From Erythrobacter sp. SDW2 (GTDB lineage: Bacteria > Pseudomonadota > Alphaproteobacteria > Sphingomonadales > Sphingomonadaceae), in NCBI RefSeq assembly GCF_021431965.1, contig NZ_CP090370.1:1116001-1180000 (forward strand): DNA of 64,000 nucleotides, in the 5' to 3' direction. Numbering within the stretch: the stretch's first letter is position 1; each line of letters begins with the position of its first letter. The position numbers and the translations under genes were made by a program. Shown one piece after another: positions 19,233-27,667 of the stretch. The notes beneath the pieces are model-generated. The model searched no databases. It saw only the letters and a list, made by a program, of their open reading frames with translations, and was not told where the DNA came from.

Positions 19233-22200
19233 GTGCGGCCGCGGCCCTGAAGAAGAAGCCGGCGGAAACCAGCGAGCAGGCGGGCAAGGCTGCAAGGCCG
19301 GACGCTGACCCGGTCGCCAACGTCGGCATGCCCGCCTATCTGGGCGGCATCGCGGGCGGAGGCGGCGCGCCGGCCTTCCTCCAGCGCGCTCCGCTCGACG
19401 GCAAGCCGGAGATCGAGGAAGAGGAGCCGCTACCCGACGCGACGATCCAGCGACTGCCGCAGGACCCTTTCCCTGCCGAGGATGAGGAAGAGGAGCTTCA
19501 GGACAAGGCGGGTGCCCCGGTCCAGGCCAAGCTGGAGATCAATACGCCCGGCGACAGCTTCGAGCAGGAGGCGGACCGCGTTGCCGCGGCGGTGATATCA
19601 GGGGGGCCGTCTGCGCCTGTCTCGAAAGGCAGCGCTGCACCCCCGGTCCAGCGCAAATGCGCCAGCTGTGGCGGTGACAGCGAGGACGGCGGCACTTGCC
19701 CGTCGTGCGCGGCCAAGGTCCAGCGCAAGGAAAGCGGCAGCACCACGCCCAAGCCGACCGCAAGCGTCGTTCAAGCGGTGGCCAGGCCGGGATCGGGCTC
19801 GCCAATCCCAGACAGCACCCGCGCACCCATCGAAACTGAGCTGGGCCAGGACCTCGGTCATGTCAGGGTCCACGAAGGTGGCGACGCGGCGGCAGCGGCC
19901 AGCTCCATCGGTGCCAAGGCCTTCACCCACGGCAACCACATCTGGCTCGGTCCGGGCCAGAGCAGCAGCGATACGGCGCTGATGGCGCATGAAGCCACTC
20001 ATACCGTTCAGCAAGGCAGCGGTGGAGGGACCGGCCCGGCGCTGGTCCAGCGGGCGCCGGCCGACTATCGCCATCCGGAGGACGGTGCCGCCCCGCAAGC
20101 ACGCATCGATGGCGAGCTCGAGTCCGAGCGCGAGGATCAGGGTGAGCGCGACGAGGACGAGCCTGTCCCCGAGATCGATCCAGCGGAAAAGCGCGCCAAG
20201 GCAGCACCGCTCGAAAGCCAGGCCAAGCCCGATACCGACCGCGCCACGCAGGAGGCACCCGGCATCGCCCAGGCGGCAGGCGAGGTCCAGGCCGAAGTCG
20301 ACAGCCCGTCCGAACCGATGGTCGAAGGCCAGAGCGAAGCCCCCGACGCTTCCTCTGCCGAAGCTGCTCCCCCGCCCGCCGCCGCCGATCCGGTGGGCGA
20401 GGCCGTGGCGCAAGTCGCCAGCCTGCCCGAGCCCGAAGCCCCCGAACCCGTCGAAGCGCCGCCGATTGCCCAGCCGGTCGATGGCGACGGCAACCCGCTT
20501 CCGCCCGAGGCGCAGGCCGAAGCGATGGTGCAGGCCACTGCGGCCATGCTGCAAGTCTCCCGCGAGGCGGCCTATGGCCTGCGCCGCAAGGCCAAGCAGC
20601 AGCGCGCCAATGCCATCGTGCTGCGCGGCAATCTGGCGCTGGTCGACCAGCATGTCGCCGAAGCGGAGACGGGGCTGACCACTGCGCACGGCCATATGGA
20701 GGTCCGCCACGAAGCGCTGAGTGAAGCCGACAATGCCCATGCGACGTCCGAAGCCAAGGCGCAGACCGTGGCTGCCGAGGCACCGGGCGTGCAGGCGCAG
20801 TCCGAGGAAGCGCAGGGCGAAAGCGGCCCGATGGCCTCGGAAGCGTCGGACACGGCGGCGCAGGCCTCGGCCAACCAGTCGTCCGATCCCGATGCCGCTG
20901 CCGAGCAGCAGCAGAACAGCGGCCAGATGAATTCTGTCGCGGGCGATGCCGCCTCGATGGATCAGGCCACCACCGGGACCCAGCAGCGCGCGGTACAGTT
21001 GCAGGACGACGCAGCGCAGGCGTCCGAAAAGAACGCCGAGGCCCGCGCGACCATCGACGAGGCGCGCTCGTCGGCGGAGCAAACTGATGCCAAGCTGGTG
21101 GAGATGGACGGGCAGGCCGAGCAGGCGCGCGGCGAACTTGCTCCGCTCACCGGCACACCCGATGCCGCCGAGGCCGAAGCACAGCGGCTCGACGATGCTG
21201 CTGCCGCCGCCGACCAGCGAGTCGACACCATGGCCGCGCGGCTGCTCCAGGTGCAGGACCAGTATGTCTCCGACATGGGCCGGGTGCCAGGATCGGAAAC
21301 CCTTGCCGAACAGAACCAAGGCCAGGCGCAGGGAGCCATCCAGCGCACCGAAGATCCGGCAGCGCCTGCTCCCGCCGCTGCTCCGGCAGCCGCTGCCCCG
21401 GCCTTCGCCCCGCGCGGGTACGAAGGGCGCCGCAAGGTCGAACTGCCGACCTTCTCCATGGGCCCGCCGCTGACCGAGGCGCAGCGCGCCGAACAGGCCG
21501 CTGCCGCTGCCCGTGCGGAAGAGGCCCGGCGCAACCGCATCCGTGCGATCCAGGACGGTACCTACGGCAATTTCAACGAGATGGACGGGCTCGACAAGGC
21601 CGGCCTTGCGCTCGATTTCATGATGCAGGACGCCTTCGCCAGCGCCTCCAATATCAAATGGCCTGACTTCTCGGCAGGGAGCGTCGGCACGGCGTTGCTC
21701 AACATCATCGATCCGCGCGGGCCGCTCAACGGGATCATGGGCGGGTTGTCGCGGGTCGCTTCGGGCACGCTTAACCTGTTCGATATGGACCAGTGGTCGC
21801 GCGATCCGCTCGGCAATCTGCTCAAGTCGGCGGCAGATATTGCCACCGGGATTACTGTGATCCTCGGCTCGATTGTGGCGCTGCTCGGGGTCGCGGTGGC
21901 GATCATGGCGGCGGCCATCGTGCTCAGCTGGTTCACGCTCGCGCCGGCGCTGACGCCGATCATTGCGTGGTGTACCAGCACCGGCATCACTGTCGGCGGC
22001 TGGACCATTGCCGTCGGCAAGCTGGCGCTGCTGTTCCAGGGTCTGTTGATCATCAAGAACATCGTTGATGTGATGACGGCAGAAACAGCCGAGGAACTGG
22101 TCGTCAACACCGAGCAATTGGGCAGCGATTTCAGCCAGGTGGGCGAGATCGGGATGCAGATGGGCACGGCCTATCTGGCGGCCAAGGGCGGACCCGGCAT

Positions 22201-24199
22201 GCTCGATGATATCGCCACCAATGGCATGCGCACCGTGGCCCAGCAGGAGGTGCTTGAGGGGCTCAAAGGTGCGGCCATCGAGGTCGTCACCGGGCCTGAT
22301 ATCTCAGGCGTCATTGGTGTGGCGAGGATGGCCCACGGCGTCCACGCCCATGCCACAGGGGGAGGGGGTGGGAGCACACCGCGAGCGGAGGACGGCAGCG
22401 CGCCCCGGCCTGCCGATGCCGACGCCGCTCCCGCATCCCCCGCTCCCGACGCGGCCCCGCGTACGGATGCGGCGGCACCCGAAGCGCCTGTGGTCAGGGA
22501 CGATGGCGGCGCGCCGCCGCCTGACACGCCGACGCCCGACGCGCCGACTCCCAATACCGATGCTCCCGCCGCTGAAGTCCGCCCGCCCGCGCCGGTCGAG
22601 GGTCCGCCGCCCGAGCCCAGCCGACCGCTGGACACGACACCGCCTGAACCTCCGCAGCCGCGCTCCGACGCGACCGGCGACAGCGACGCCAGTGCAAGGA
22701 CCGATCCGGGTGAGCCGACCGCCGCGCCGACCCCTTCGCCAACGGTCGATGGCGGCGGTGCGGTCGCGCGGCCCGATACGCCCGAGCGCGTGCCGACGGC
22801 CGACGCCGAAGGTGGCCGCGCGCCGGTTGGTAGTGATCCGGCAACTCCACGCCCCGATGGCGAGAGCGGCCCTGCACCTCGGCCCGATGGCGAGGGACCT
22901 GCTACCCCCAGACCCGATGGCGAAACGGAGGGAGCGCGGCCGCAGGAAGGCTCCGACCCCGCCGCTCCGCGTCCCGACGGTGAAGACCCCGCGTCGCTGC
23001 GCGAGAGCGCGGGCAGCAAGCCGATGGAGGATATGTCCCCCGCCGAACGCCGCGCCGAGGCCGATCAGGCCAACAGCGCCCCGCGCGAAGATGTGACCGA
23101 CCCGGCGCTGCGCGATGCGGGCTTCGACGACATCACCCGTCTCGACAACGACATGGCCTACATCCGCTCCGAAGAAATGGGCTCGGCCTGCCGGATCTCG
23201 AACAACACCTGCGGCCCGACGGATGGTGACGGTACCATCCCACCTGAGGGGCTGGCAGGCGACCCCAAACTCGAAGCAGAGGTCGACGCGGTGCTCGCCG
23301 GCGGCGACGGCACGACGCCCAAGACCGGCGGCGAGGATGGCCCGGAAGCCAACCCGCCGCGCGGCGACTCTGGTGAGGAAACCGCCCCGCCCAAGAACGG
23401 CACAGATGGCGAAACCGACGTCAACCCGCCACGCGACGGGGCCGAGGAAAGTGTTGTTCCGAAGCCTGAAGGCGAGGTGGAACCGGCAACGCCGAAGCCG
23501 GAGGGCGAAGTGGAGGCTTCGACACCCAAGTCGCCGGAAGATCAGGTTCGGGAGACCGCCGATGCCATCGCACGGAGGATCGACGAAGCCAAGGACACCG
23601 GGAATCAGGATGCCTTGATCGCTGAACTTGAGGCGTTGGGCTACACCGTGGTGCGCAAGGGTGGAGGCGACACCGGACCGATCGCGCGGGTCGACCGGCC
23701 ACGTGGGGCAACCGAGACATTGCCGCCCGTCAATGTGCGCGGCGGCACGATTGTCGGGGTCGAGGGCACGACACCGCGCCGAATCGATGTCGATCCGGAG
23801 AACATGACGCCCTTTACCGAGCGCTATCTGAGGGAAACCGGAGGGCGCTGGGGCAACGCCGAAACGCGTCGGCAAAACTATGATATCTCGCAGGCCTTGG
23901 CCGGTGAAAACTGCACCTTCCCCGAACGCTGCGGTGGCGGTCTCGGACCCGAAGAGTTCATTCCCGGTATCGGCGATGGCTCCGCAACGTTCGTTGATAT
24001 CACGGCTATCGACTCCACCGGCAGAACAGTTAGGGTTCAGACGGTCGATACGACTGATGGCAAGACACCGACTGATCGCGAGAGTGCGGCAGCAGACCGG
24101 ATACGGGAAGCCTTCCCCAACGATGTGCTGATTATCGTGCCCAAGGGTGGCCGCTATCCACAGGATGCCATCAGGATCGAGCCGAAAGGAGATGAATGA
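19229..24199 (+). CDS. Giant DUF4157 eCIS cargo/polymorphic-toxin candidate
   Basis: 1656 aa from the ATG overlapping the previous stop. Order of parts: N-terminal linker; an INTPGDSFEQEADRVAAAV segment (about 107-125) typical of DUF4157 proteins; a zinc-ribbon-like CASCGG...CPSC (C144, C147, C157, C160) flanked by two VQRK motifs; DUF4157 core LGQDLGHVRVHEGG with MAHEATHTVQQ (H254, E255, H258); a long Ala/Glu/Gln-rich, probably coiled-coil region (about 285-730); hydrophobic helices at about 873-915 and 932-948; a Pro/Asp linker with RPDGE repeats (about 1205-1255); and a C-terminal domain of about 170 residues. That layout, with an AT-richer tip followed by a small gene, is the polymorphic-toxin pattern. 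The tip is not assigned; a conserved-looking FVDITAI, RVQTVDT, PTDRES and IIVPKGG series is compatible with, but does not prove, a nuclease. Confidence 0.72.
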   Translation: MSAAAALKKKPAETSEQAGKAARPDADPVANVGMPAYLGGIAGGGGAPAFLQRAPLDGKPEIEEEEPLPDATIQRLPQDPFPAEDEEEELQDKAGAPVQAKLEINTPGDSFEQEADRVAAAVISGGPSAPVSKGSAAPPVQRKCASCGGDSEDGGTCPSCAAKVQRKESGSTTPKPTASVVQAVARPGSGSPIPDSTRAPIETELGQDLGHVRVHEGGDAAAAASSIGAKAFTHGNHIWLGPGQSSSDTALMAHEATHTVQQGSGGGTGPALVQRAPADYRHPEDGAAPQARIDGELESEREDQGERDEDEPVPEIDPAEKRAKAAPLESQAKPDTDRATQEAPGIAQAAGEVQAEVDSPSEPMVEGQSEAPDASSAEAAPPPAAADPVGEAVAQVASLPEPEAPEPVEAPPIAQPVDGDGNPLPPEAQAEAMVQATAAMLQVSREAAYGLRRKAKQQRANAIVLRGNLALVDQHVAEAETGLTTAHGHMEVRHEALSEADNAHATSEAKAQTVAAEAPGVQAQSEEAQGESGPMASEASDTAAQASANQSSDPDAAAEQQQNSGQMNSVAGDAASMDQATTGTQQRAVQLQDDAAQASEKNAEARATIDEARSSAEQTDAKLVEMDGQAEQARGELAPLTGTPDAAEAEAQRLDDAAAAADQRVDTMAARLLQVQDQYVSDMGRVPGSETLAEQNQGQAQGAIQRTEDPAAPAPAAAPAAAAPAFAPRGYEGRRKVELPTFSMGPPLTEAQRAEQAAAAARAEEARRNRIRAIQDGTYGNFNEMDGLDKAGLALDFMMQDAFASASNIKWPDFSAGSVGTALLNIIDPRGPLNGIMGGLSRVASGTLNLFDMDQWSRDPLGNLLKSAADIATGITVILGSIVALLGVAVAIMAAAIVLSWFTLAPALTPIIAWCTSTGITVGGWTIAVGKLALLFQGLLIIKNIVDVMTAETAEELVVNTEQLGSDFSQVGEIGMQMGTAYLAAKGGPGMLDDIATNGMRTVAQQEVLEGLKGAAIEVVTGPDISGVIGVARMAHGVHAHATGGGGGSTPRAEDGSAPRPADADAAPASPAPDAAPRTDAAAPEAPVVRDDGGAPPPDTPTPDAPTPNTDAPAAEVRPPAPVEGPPPEPSRPLDTTPPEPPQPRSDATGDSDASARTDPGEPTAAPTPSPTVDGGGAVARPDTPERVPTADAEGGRAPVGSDPATPRPDGESGPAPRPDGEGPATPRPDGETEGARPQEGSDPAAPRPDGEDPASLRESAGSKPMEDMSPAERRAEADQANSAPREDVTDPALRDAGFDDITRLDNDMAYIRSEEMGSACRISNNTCGPTDGDGTIPPEGLAGDPKLEAEVDAVLAGGDGTTPKTGGEDGPEANPPRGDSGEETAPPKNGTDGETDVNPPRDGAEESVVPKPEGEVEPATPKPEGEVEASTPKSPEDQVRETADAIARRIDEAKDTGNQDALIAELEALGYTVVRKGGGDTGPIARVDRPRGATETLPPVNVRGGTIVGVEGTTPRRIDVDPENMTPFTERYLRETGGRWGNAETRRQNYDISQALAGENCTFPERCGGGLGPEEFIPGIGDGSATFVDITAIDSTGRTVRVQTVDTTDGKTPTDRESAAADRIREAFPNDVLIIVPKGGRYPQDAIRIEPKGDE
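22843..22993 (+). repeat. RPDGE-coding degenerate repeat in cargo linker
   Basis: The linker of the giant DUF4157 protein encodes four copies of P-R-P-D-G-E spaced by 4-20 residues rich in Gly, Pro, Ala and Glu. A second, shorter repeat (KPEGEVE twice) occurs near 23461-23520. The region is disordered-looking and separates the membrane-like helices from the C-terminal domain. Confidence 0.7.
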
Positions 24200-24744
24200 T
24201 GAAGGTGCATTTCTTTGCCACCCCGGCAGATATCTCCCCGGCGCTGGCGGAGTTCGAGAGCAAGCTCGATGTAAAATTTGTCGAGATGGGCGTTACAACC
24301 ACCCCCAATCGCGCGATCTATCTTGAGTCGGATGAAATCCCCGAGCCGGGTCTTGCCACCCACGAGACCGCCAGCCGCTCCAAGGCCTATCTTGTTTCTC
24401 GCCGTGATACGAAGAACAACATCCGCAGCGACGCCGCCCCGGACGGTCAAAAGCGCTGGAACCTGGTCAGCGCCGACAATGAAGAGGCCGTTATCCTGAG
24501 TCTTGGCGGCCTTTGGACGACCGGCACACTCCTGCCCGGCCTGATGGACAGCATGCATGACAACCCAGTCGTCAAGGAGCTGCTGAAATCCTTCGCCGCA
24601 GCGTTGAAGAAGTCAGGCTTCAAGAAAGTGAAGCAGTGGTGGGTGGGACCGGAAGCCATGGAAATGCTCAAGGCGGGCAAGCGCCTCGCTACGACCGCCG
24701 AACAATCACCCCCTGCATACGACCTGAAACTGCCCGAAAAATGA
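24196..24744 (+). CDS. Candidate immunity protein for upstream cargo toxin
   Basis: Two ATGs stand in tandem at 24196 and 24199. The AAAGGAG at 24185-24191 is 4 nt from the first and 7 nt from the second, so the second may be used (182 or 181 aa). The protein looks cytosolic: no signal peptide, a beta-rich start (MKVHFFATPADISPALAEFE), a middle with RWNLVSADNEEAVILSLGG, and a helical C-terminus (ELLKSFAAALKKSGFKKV). I recognise no family. The start overlaps the cargo gene's stop, and base composition is lower in GC than the surrounding operon (about 53-67% in the 60-base lines I counted). Both are usual for an immunity gene paired with a variable toxin tip. The role is inference from position. 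Confidence 0.5.
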   Translation: MMKVHFFATPADISPALAEFESKLDVKFVEMGVTTTPNRAIYLESDEIPEPGLATHETASRSKAYLVSRRDTKNNIRSDAAPDGQKRWNLVSADNEEAVILSLGGLWTTGTLLPGLMDSMHDNPVVKELLKSFAAALKKSGFKKVKQWWVGPEAMEMLKAGKRLATTAEQSPPAYDLKLPEK

Positions 24745-24995
24745 CCCCCCGCAAACCCATCCACACCCGCGACAAGGACGGGCGACACCGCATCGACCTG
24801 CGGCAACTGCCTCCGTTCCCACGCTATGCCATCGCTGTGGCGGTGGTGATCTTCGTGTTCGGTCTTGTCGTTCGCGTCGGGGGTGGGGATCGCGTCTCGT
24901 CCGAGGATGTAGCACCGTTCATCCCCTGGGTCGGAGGCGGGGTTATCCTAATCGTGGCCGTGGCAGTGGTGCTTATCCTAAAGGACCGCCGCTGA
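24741..24995 (+). CDS. 84-aa two-helix membrane protein
   Basis: The ATG at 24741 overlaps the preceding TGA as ATGA, so it is translationally coupled to the immunity candidate. A basic N-terminus (MTPRKPIHTRDKDGRHRIDL) precedes two hydrophobic helices, YAIAVAVVIFVFGLVVRV (about 29-46) and VGGGVILIVAVAVVLIL (about 64-80), ending in KDRR. No known family is recognised. Being last in the operon beside a cargo with hydrophobic helices, it might be a second, membrane-located immunity factor or an anchor, but nothing in the sequence shows this. Confidence 0.5.
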   Translation: MTPRKPIHTRDKDGRHRIDLRQLPPFPRYAIAVAVVIFVFGLVVRVGGGDRVSSEDVAPFIPWVGGGVILIVAVAVVLILKDRR

Positions 24996-25069
24996 CCGGC
25001 GCACGGCGCGACACACCTCTGGCATTTGTTGCAATGGCCATGACGGGGGCGATGCCCTAGGGTCCAGCC

Positions 25070-26527
25070 ATGTTCGATCAAGCCGACGCGCTGGTGCTCG
25101 CCCGGATCCAGTTTGCCTTCACGGTAAGCTTCCACTTCATCTTCCCGGCTTTCTCGATCGGGCTGGCCAGCTTTCTGGCGGTGCTCGAGGGACTGTGGCT
25201 CAAGACCGGCAAGCAGCTCTATCTCGACCTGTTCAAATACTGGCTCAAGATCTTCGCCATCGCCTTTGCCATGGGCGTGGTGAGCGGGATCGTGATGTCC
25301 TACCAGTTCGGTACCAATTGGTCGGTGTTCTCGGACAAGGCCGGGCCGGTGATCGGGCCGTTGATGGCCTACGAGGTCCTGACCGCCTTCTTCCTCGAGG
25401 CGGGCTTTCTCGGCGTGATGCTGTTCGGGATGAACAAGGTCGGGCCCAAACTGCACTACATGGCGACCCTGATGGTGGCGGTCGGGACCTTCGTCAGCGC
25501 CTTCTGGATCCTTTCGGTCAACAGCTGGATGCAGACCCCGACCGGGTTCGAGATGGGCGCCAACGGCCAGTTCCTGCCCGGAGAGAGCTGGTGGGACATC
25601 GTTTTCAATCCCAGCTTCCCTTACCGACTGCTGCACACGGTTACCGCTGCTTACCTGACCACCGCCTTCGTGGTCGGCGCGGTCGGGGCCTGGCATCTGC
25701 TGAAGGACTGCGCCAACCCGCATGCCCGCAAGATGTTCTCCATGGCGATGTTGATGGCCGCGCTGGTCGCCCCGTTGCAGATCTTCCTTGGCGATATGCA
25801 CGGTCTCAATACGCTCGAGCATCAACCGGCCAAGGTCATGGCGATGGAAGGGCATTTCCAGAGCCACCCCGACGGTGCGCCGCTGATCCTGTTGGGGATT
25901 CCCGACAGCGAGGCCAAGACCGTCAGATACGCCATCGAGATTCCAAAGGCTTCGTCGCTGATCCTCAAGCATGATCCCGACGCGCCACTGGCCGGGCTCG
26001 ATACCATTCCGGATGACGAGGAACCGCCCGTCGGGATCGTGTTCTGGGCCTTCCGCATCATGGTCGGCATCGGCTTTGCGATGCTGGGCATCGGCCTGTG
26101 GAGCCTCATCGCCCGCTGGCGCGGCAAGCTCTATGACTGGCGCTGGCTGCACCGCGCCGCGATTGCGATGGGGCCGTCAGGTTTCGTGGCGGTGCTCGCA
26201 GGCTGGATCACCACCGAAGTCGGCCGCCAACCTTACGTCATCTACGGCCTGCTGCGCACCGCCGATGCGGCGAGCCCGCTCGATGCACCGGCAGTGGGCG
26301 CGTCCCTGATGGCTTTCGTGGTGGTTTACTTTGCGGTCTTCGGTGTCGGCACTTGGTATATCCTGCGTCTGATGAAGAAGCCGCCGCACTTTGGCGAGCT
26401 GGGGGTCAAGCGGACCGAGAAGGGACCTGTCCGCACGGCGGGCATCACCCCGGGGCCAACCCAGAATCCCGGCCATGATCCCGATGTCCTGCCCTCTGGC
26501 AAGAAGGAGGCGACCGATGGCAATTGA
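25070..26527 (+). CDS. cydA: Cytochrome bd-type ubiquinol oxidase subunit I (cyanide-insensitive type)
   Basis: 485-aa polytopic membrane protein. N-terminal ARIQFAFTVSFHFIFPAFSI carries the conserved His-containing first helix. GRQPYVIYGLLRTADAAS at about residue 384 is the family's conserved GRQP motif. The length is shorter than E. coli CydA (about 522 aa) because the quinol-binding Q-loop is short, which marks the CIO/CioA subgroup. It oxidises ubiquinol and reduces oxygen to water at the cytoplasmic membrane without proton pumping. The gene for subunit II starts 11 nt before its end. The 74-nt gap upstream shows no FNR- or ArcA-like site that I can recognise. Confidence 0.95.
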   Translation: MFDQADALVLARIQFAFTVSFHFIFPAFSIGLASFLAVLEGLWLKTGKQLYLDLFKYWLKIFAIAFAMGVVSGIVMSYQFGTNWSVFSDKAGPVIGPLMAYEVLTAFFLEAGFLGVMLFGMNKVGPKLHYMATLMVAVGTFVSAFWILSVNSWMQTPTGFEMGANGQFLPGESWWDIVFNPSFPYRLLHTVTAAYLTTAFVVGAVGAWHLLKDCANPHARKMFSMAMLMAALVAPLQIFLGDMHGLNTLEHQPAKVMAMEGHFQSHPDGAPLILLGIPDSEAKTVRYAIEIPKASSLILKHDPDAPLAGLDTIPDDEEPPVGIVFWAFRIMVGIGFAMLGIGLWSLIARWRGKLYDWRWLHRAAIAMGPSGFVAVLAGWITTEVGRQPYVIYGLLRTADAASPLDAPAVGASLMAFVVVYFAVFGVGTWYILRLMKKPPHFGELGVKRTEKGPVRTAGITPGPTQNPGHDPDVLPSGKKEATDGN

Positions 26528-27518
26528 TCTCACCGTCGTCTGGGCCTTCATCATCGCCTTTGCCGTGTTCGCCTATGTGGTGATGGACGGGTTCGACCTC
26601 GGCATCGGCATCCTGTTCCCGACCTTCGAGGTCGGGCCGGAGCGGGACAAGGCGATGAACTCGATCGCCCCGGTGTGGGACGGCAACGAGACCTGGCTGG
26701 TGCTCGGCGGCGGCGGCTTGTTTGCAGCGTTTCCGCTGGCCTATGCCATCATCCTGCCCGCGACCTATCCGCTGATCACTGCCATGTTGCTGGGGCTGGT
26801 ATTCCGCGGGGTGGCGTTCGAGTTCCGTTGGCGTGATCCGGGCCATCGGGCGATCTGGGATTTCGCCTTTACCGCCGGATCCTTCATCGCCGCCATGGCG
26901 CAGGGAATGACGCTTGGCGCGCTGCTGCAGGGGATCGAGGTCGTGGGCCGCGCCTATGCCGGCAGCTGGTGGGACTGGCTGACGCCCTATACGCTGCTGA
27001 CCGGACTTGGCACGGTGGCAGGATATGCGCTGCTCGGCAGCACCTGGCTGGTGTGGAAGCTCGAGGGCGAGGGACAGGCGCATGCCCGCAAGCTCGCCGT
27101 ACGCGCCGCCATCGCCACGTTGGCGCTGCTGGGAGCGGTAAGCCTTTACACGCCGTTCCTCGAGGCCGAATATTTCGCCCGGTGGTTCACAATGCCCAGC
27201 ATATTGTTCGCCAGCCAGGTGCCGCTGCTGACCGCCATCGCCAGCTATTTCCTGTTCCGCGGGCTGGCAAAGGGGCAGGACGCCATCCCGTTCCTGATGA
27301 GCCTCGCGCTATTCCTGCTCGGCATGGCCGGGCTGGGGGTCAGCATGTGGCCGCATGTCGTGCCCGACAGCGTGACCATCTGGGACGCTGCCGCGCCCTA
27401 TCGCAGTCAGGTGTTCATGCTGATCGGCGTCGGGCTGACCCTGCCGCTGATCCTCGGCTACACCGCGTGGAGCTATTGGGTGTTCCGCGGCAAGGTCGGG
27501 GTGGAGGGTTATCATTGA
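26517..27518 (+). CDS. cydB: Cytochrome bd-type ubiquinol oxidase subunit II
   Basis: 333 aa from the ATG at 26517, with GGAGG at 26506-26511 as ribosome-binding site, overlapping cydA by 11 nt. The start VWAFIIAFAVFAYVVMDGFD and the WDGNETWLVLGGGGLFAAFP segment are diagnostic of CydB/CioB. It has about eight hydrophobic helices, no heme ligands of its own, and forms the heterodimer with subunit I. Its TGA overlaps the ATG of the small DUF2474 gene, so all three are one translational unit. Confidence 0.95.
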   Translation: MAIDLTVVWAFIIAFAVFAYVVMDGFDLGIGILFPTFEVGPERDKAMNSIAPVWDGNETWLVLGGGGLFAAFPLAYAIILPATYPLITAMLLGLVFRGVAFEFRWRDPGHRAIWDFAFTAGSFIAAMAQGMTLGALLQGIEVVGRAYAGSWWDWLTPYTLLTGLGTVAGYALLGSTWLVWKLEGEGQAHARKLAVRAAIATLALLGAVSLYTPFLEAEYFARWFTMPSILFASQVPLLTAIASYFLFRGLAKGQDAIPFLMSLALFLLGMAGLGVSMWPHVVPDSVTIWDAAAPYRSQVFMLIGVGLTLPLILGYTAWSYWVFRGKVGVEGYH

Positions 27519-27643
27519 TGGAGCAAATCGAACCACAAACGCCGCTCTGGAAACGCCTCGCGTGGATGGCGGCGATCTGGGCCATGAGCGTCGTCGTGCT
27601 GGGAGCTGTCGGATATATCCTGCGGTTGTGGCTGGCACCGTGA
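27518..27643 (+). CDS. DUF2474 small bd-oxidase-associated subunit
   Basis: A 41-aa peptide whose ATG shares its A with the cydB stop. It has a polar start (MEQIEPQTPLWKRLAW) and a single helix (AIWAMSVVVLGAVGYILRLW). This matches the DUF2474 family, tiny one-helix proteins encoded after cioAB and functionally analogous to CydX, which stabilises the oxidase. It is easily missed by automated gene calling because of its size. Assignment rests on position and the P-L-W-[KR]-R-L-x-W motif. Confidence 0.85.
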   Translation: MEQIEPQTPLWKRLAWMAAIWAMSVVVLGAVGYILRLWLAP

Positions 27644-27667
27644 GCGGACAGGCTCTAGGCACCTCGC

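Noticed and set aside
1-24995. Region taken as a prophage or R-type tailocin
   Set aside because: No capsid, terminase, integrase, holin or lysozyme gene is present, while AAA ATPase and DUF4157 genes are eCIS-specific. The left part of the locus is not visible, so this is not absolute.
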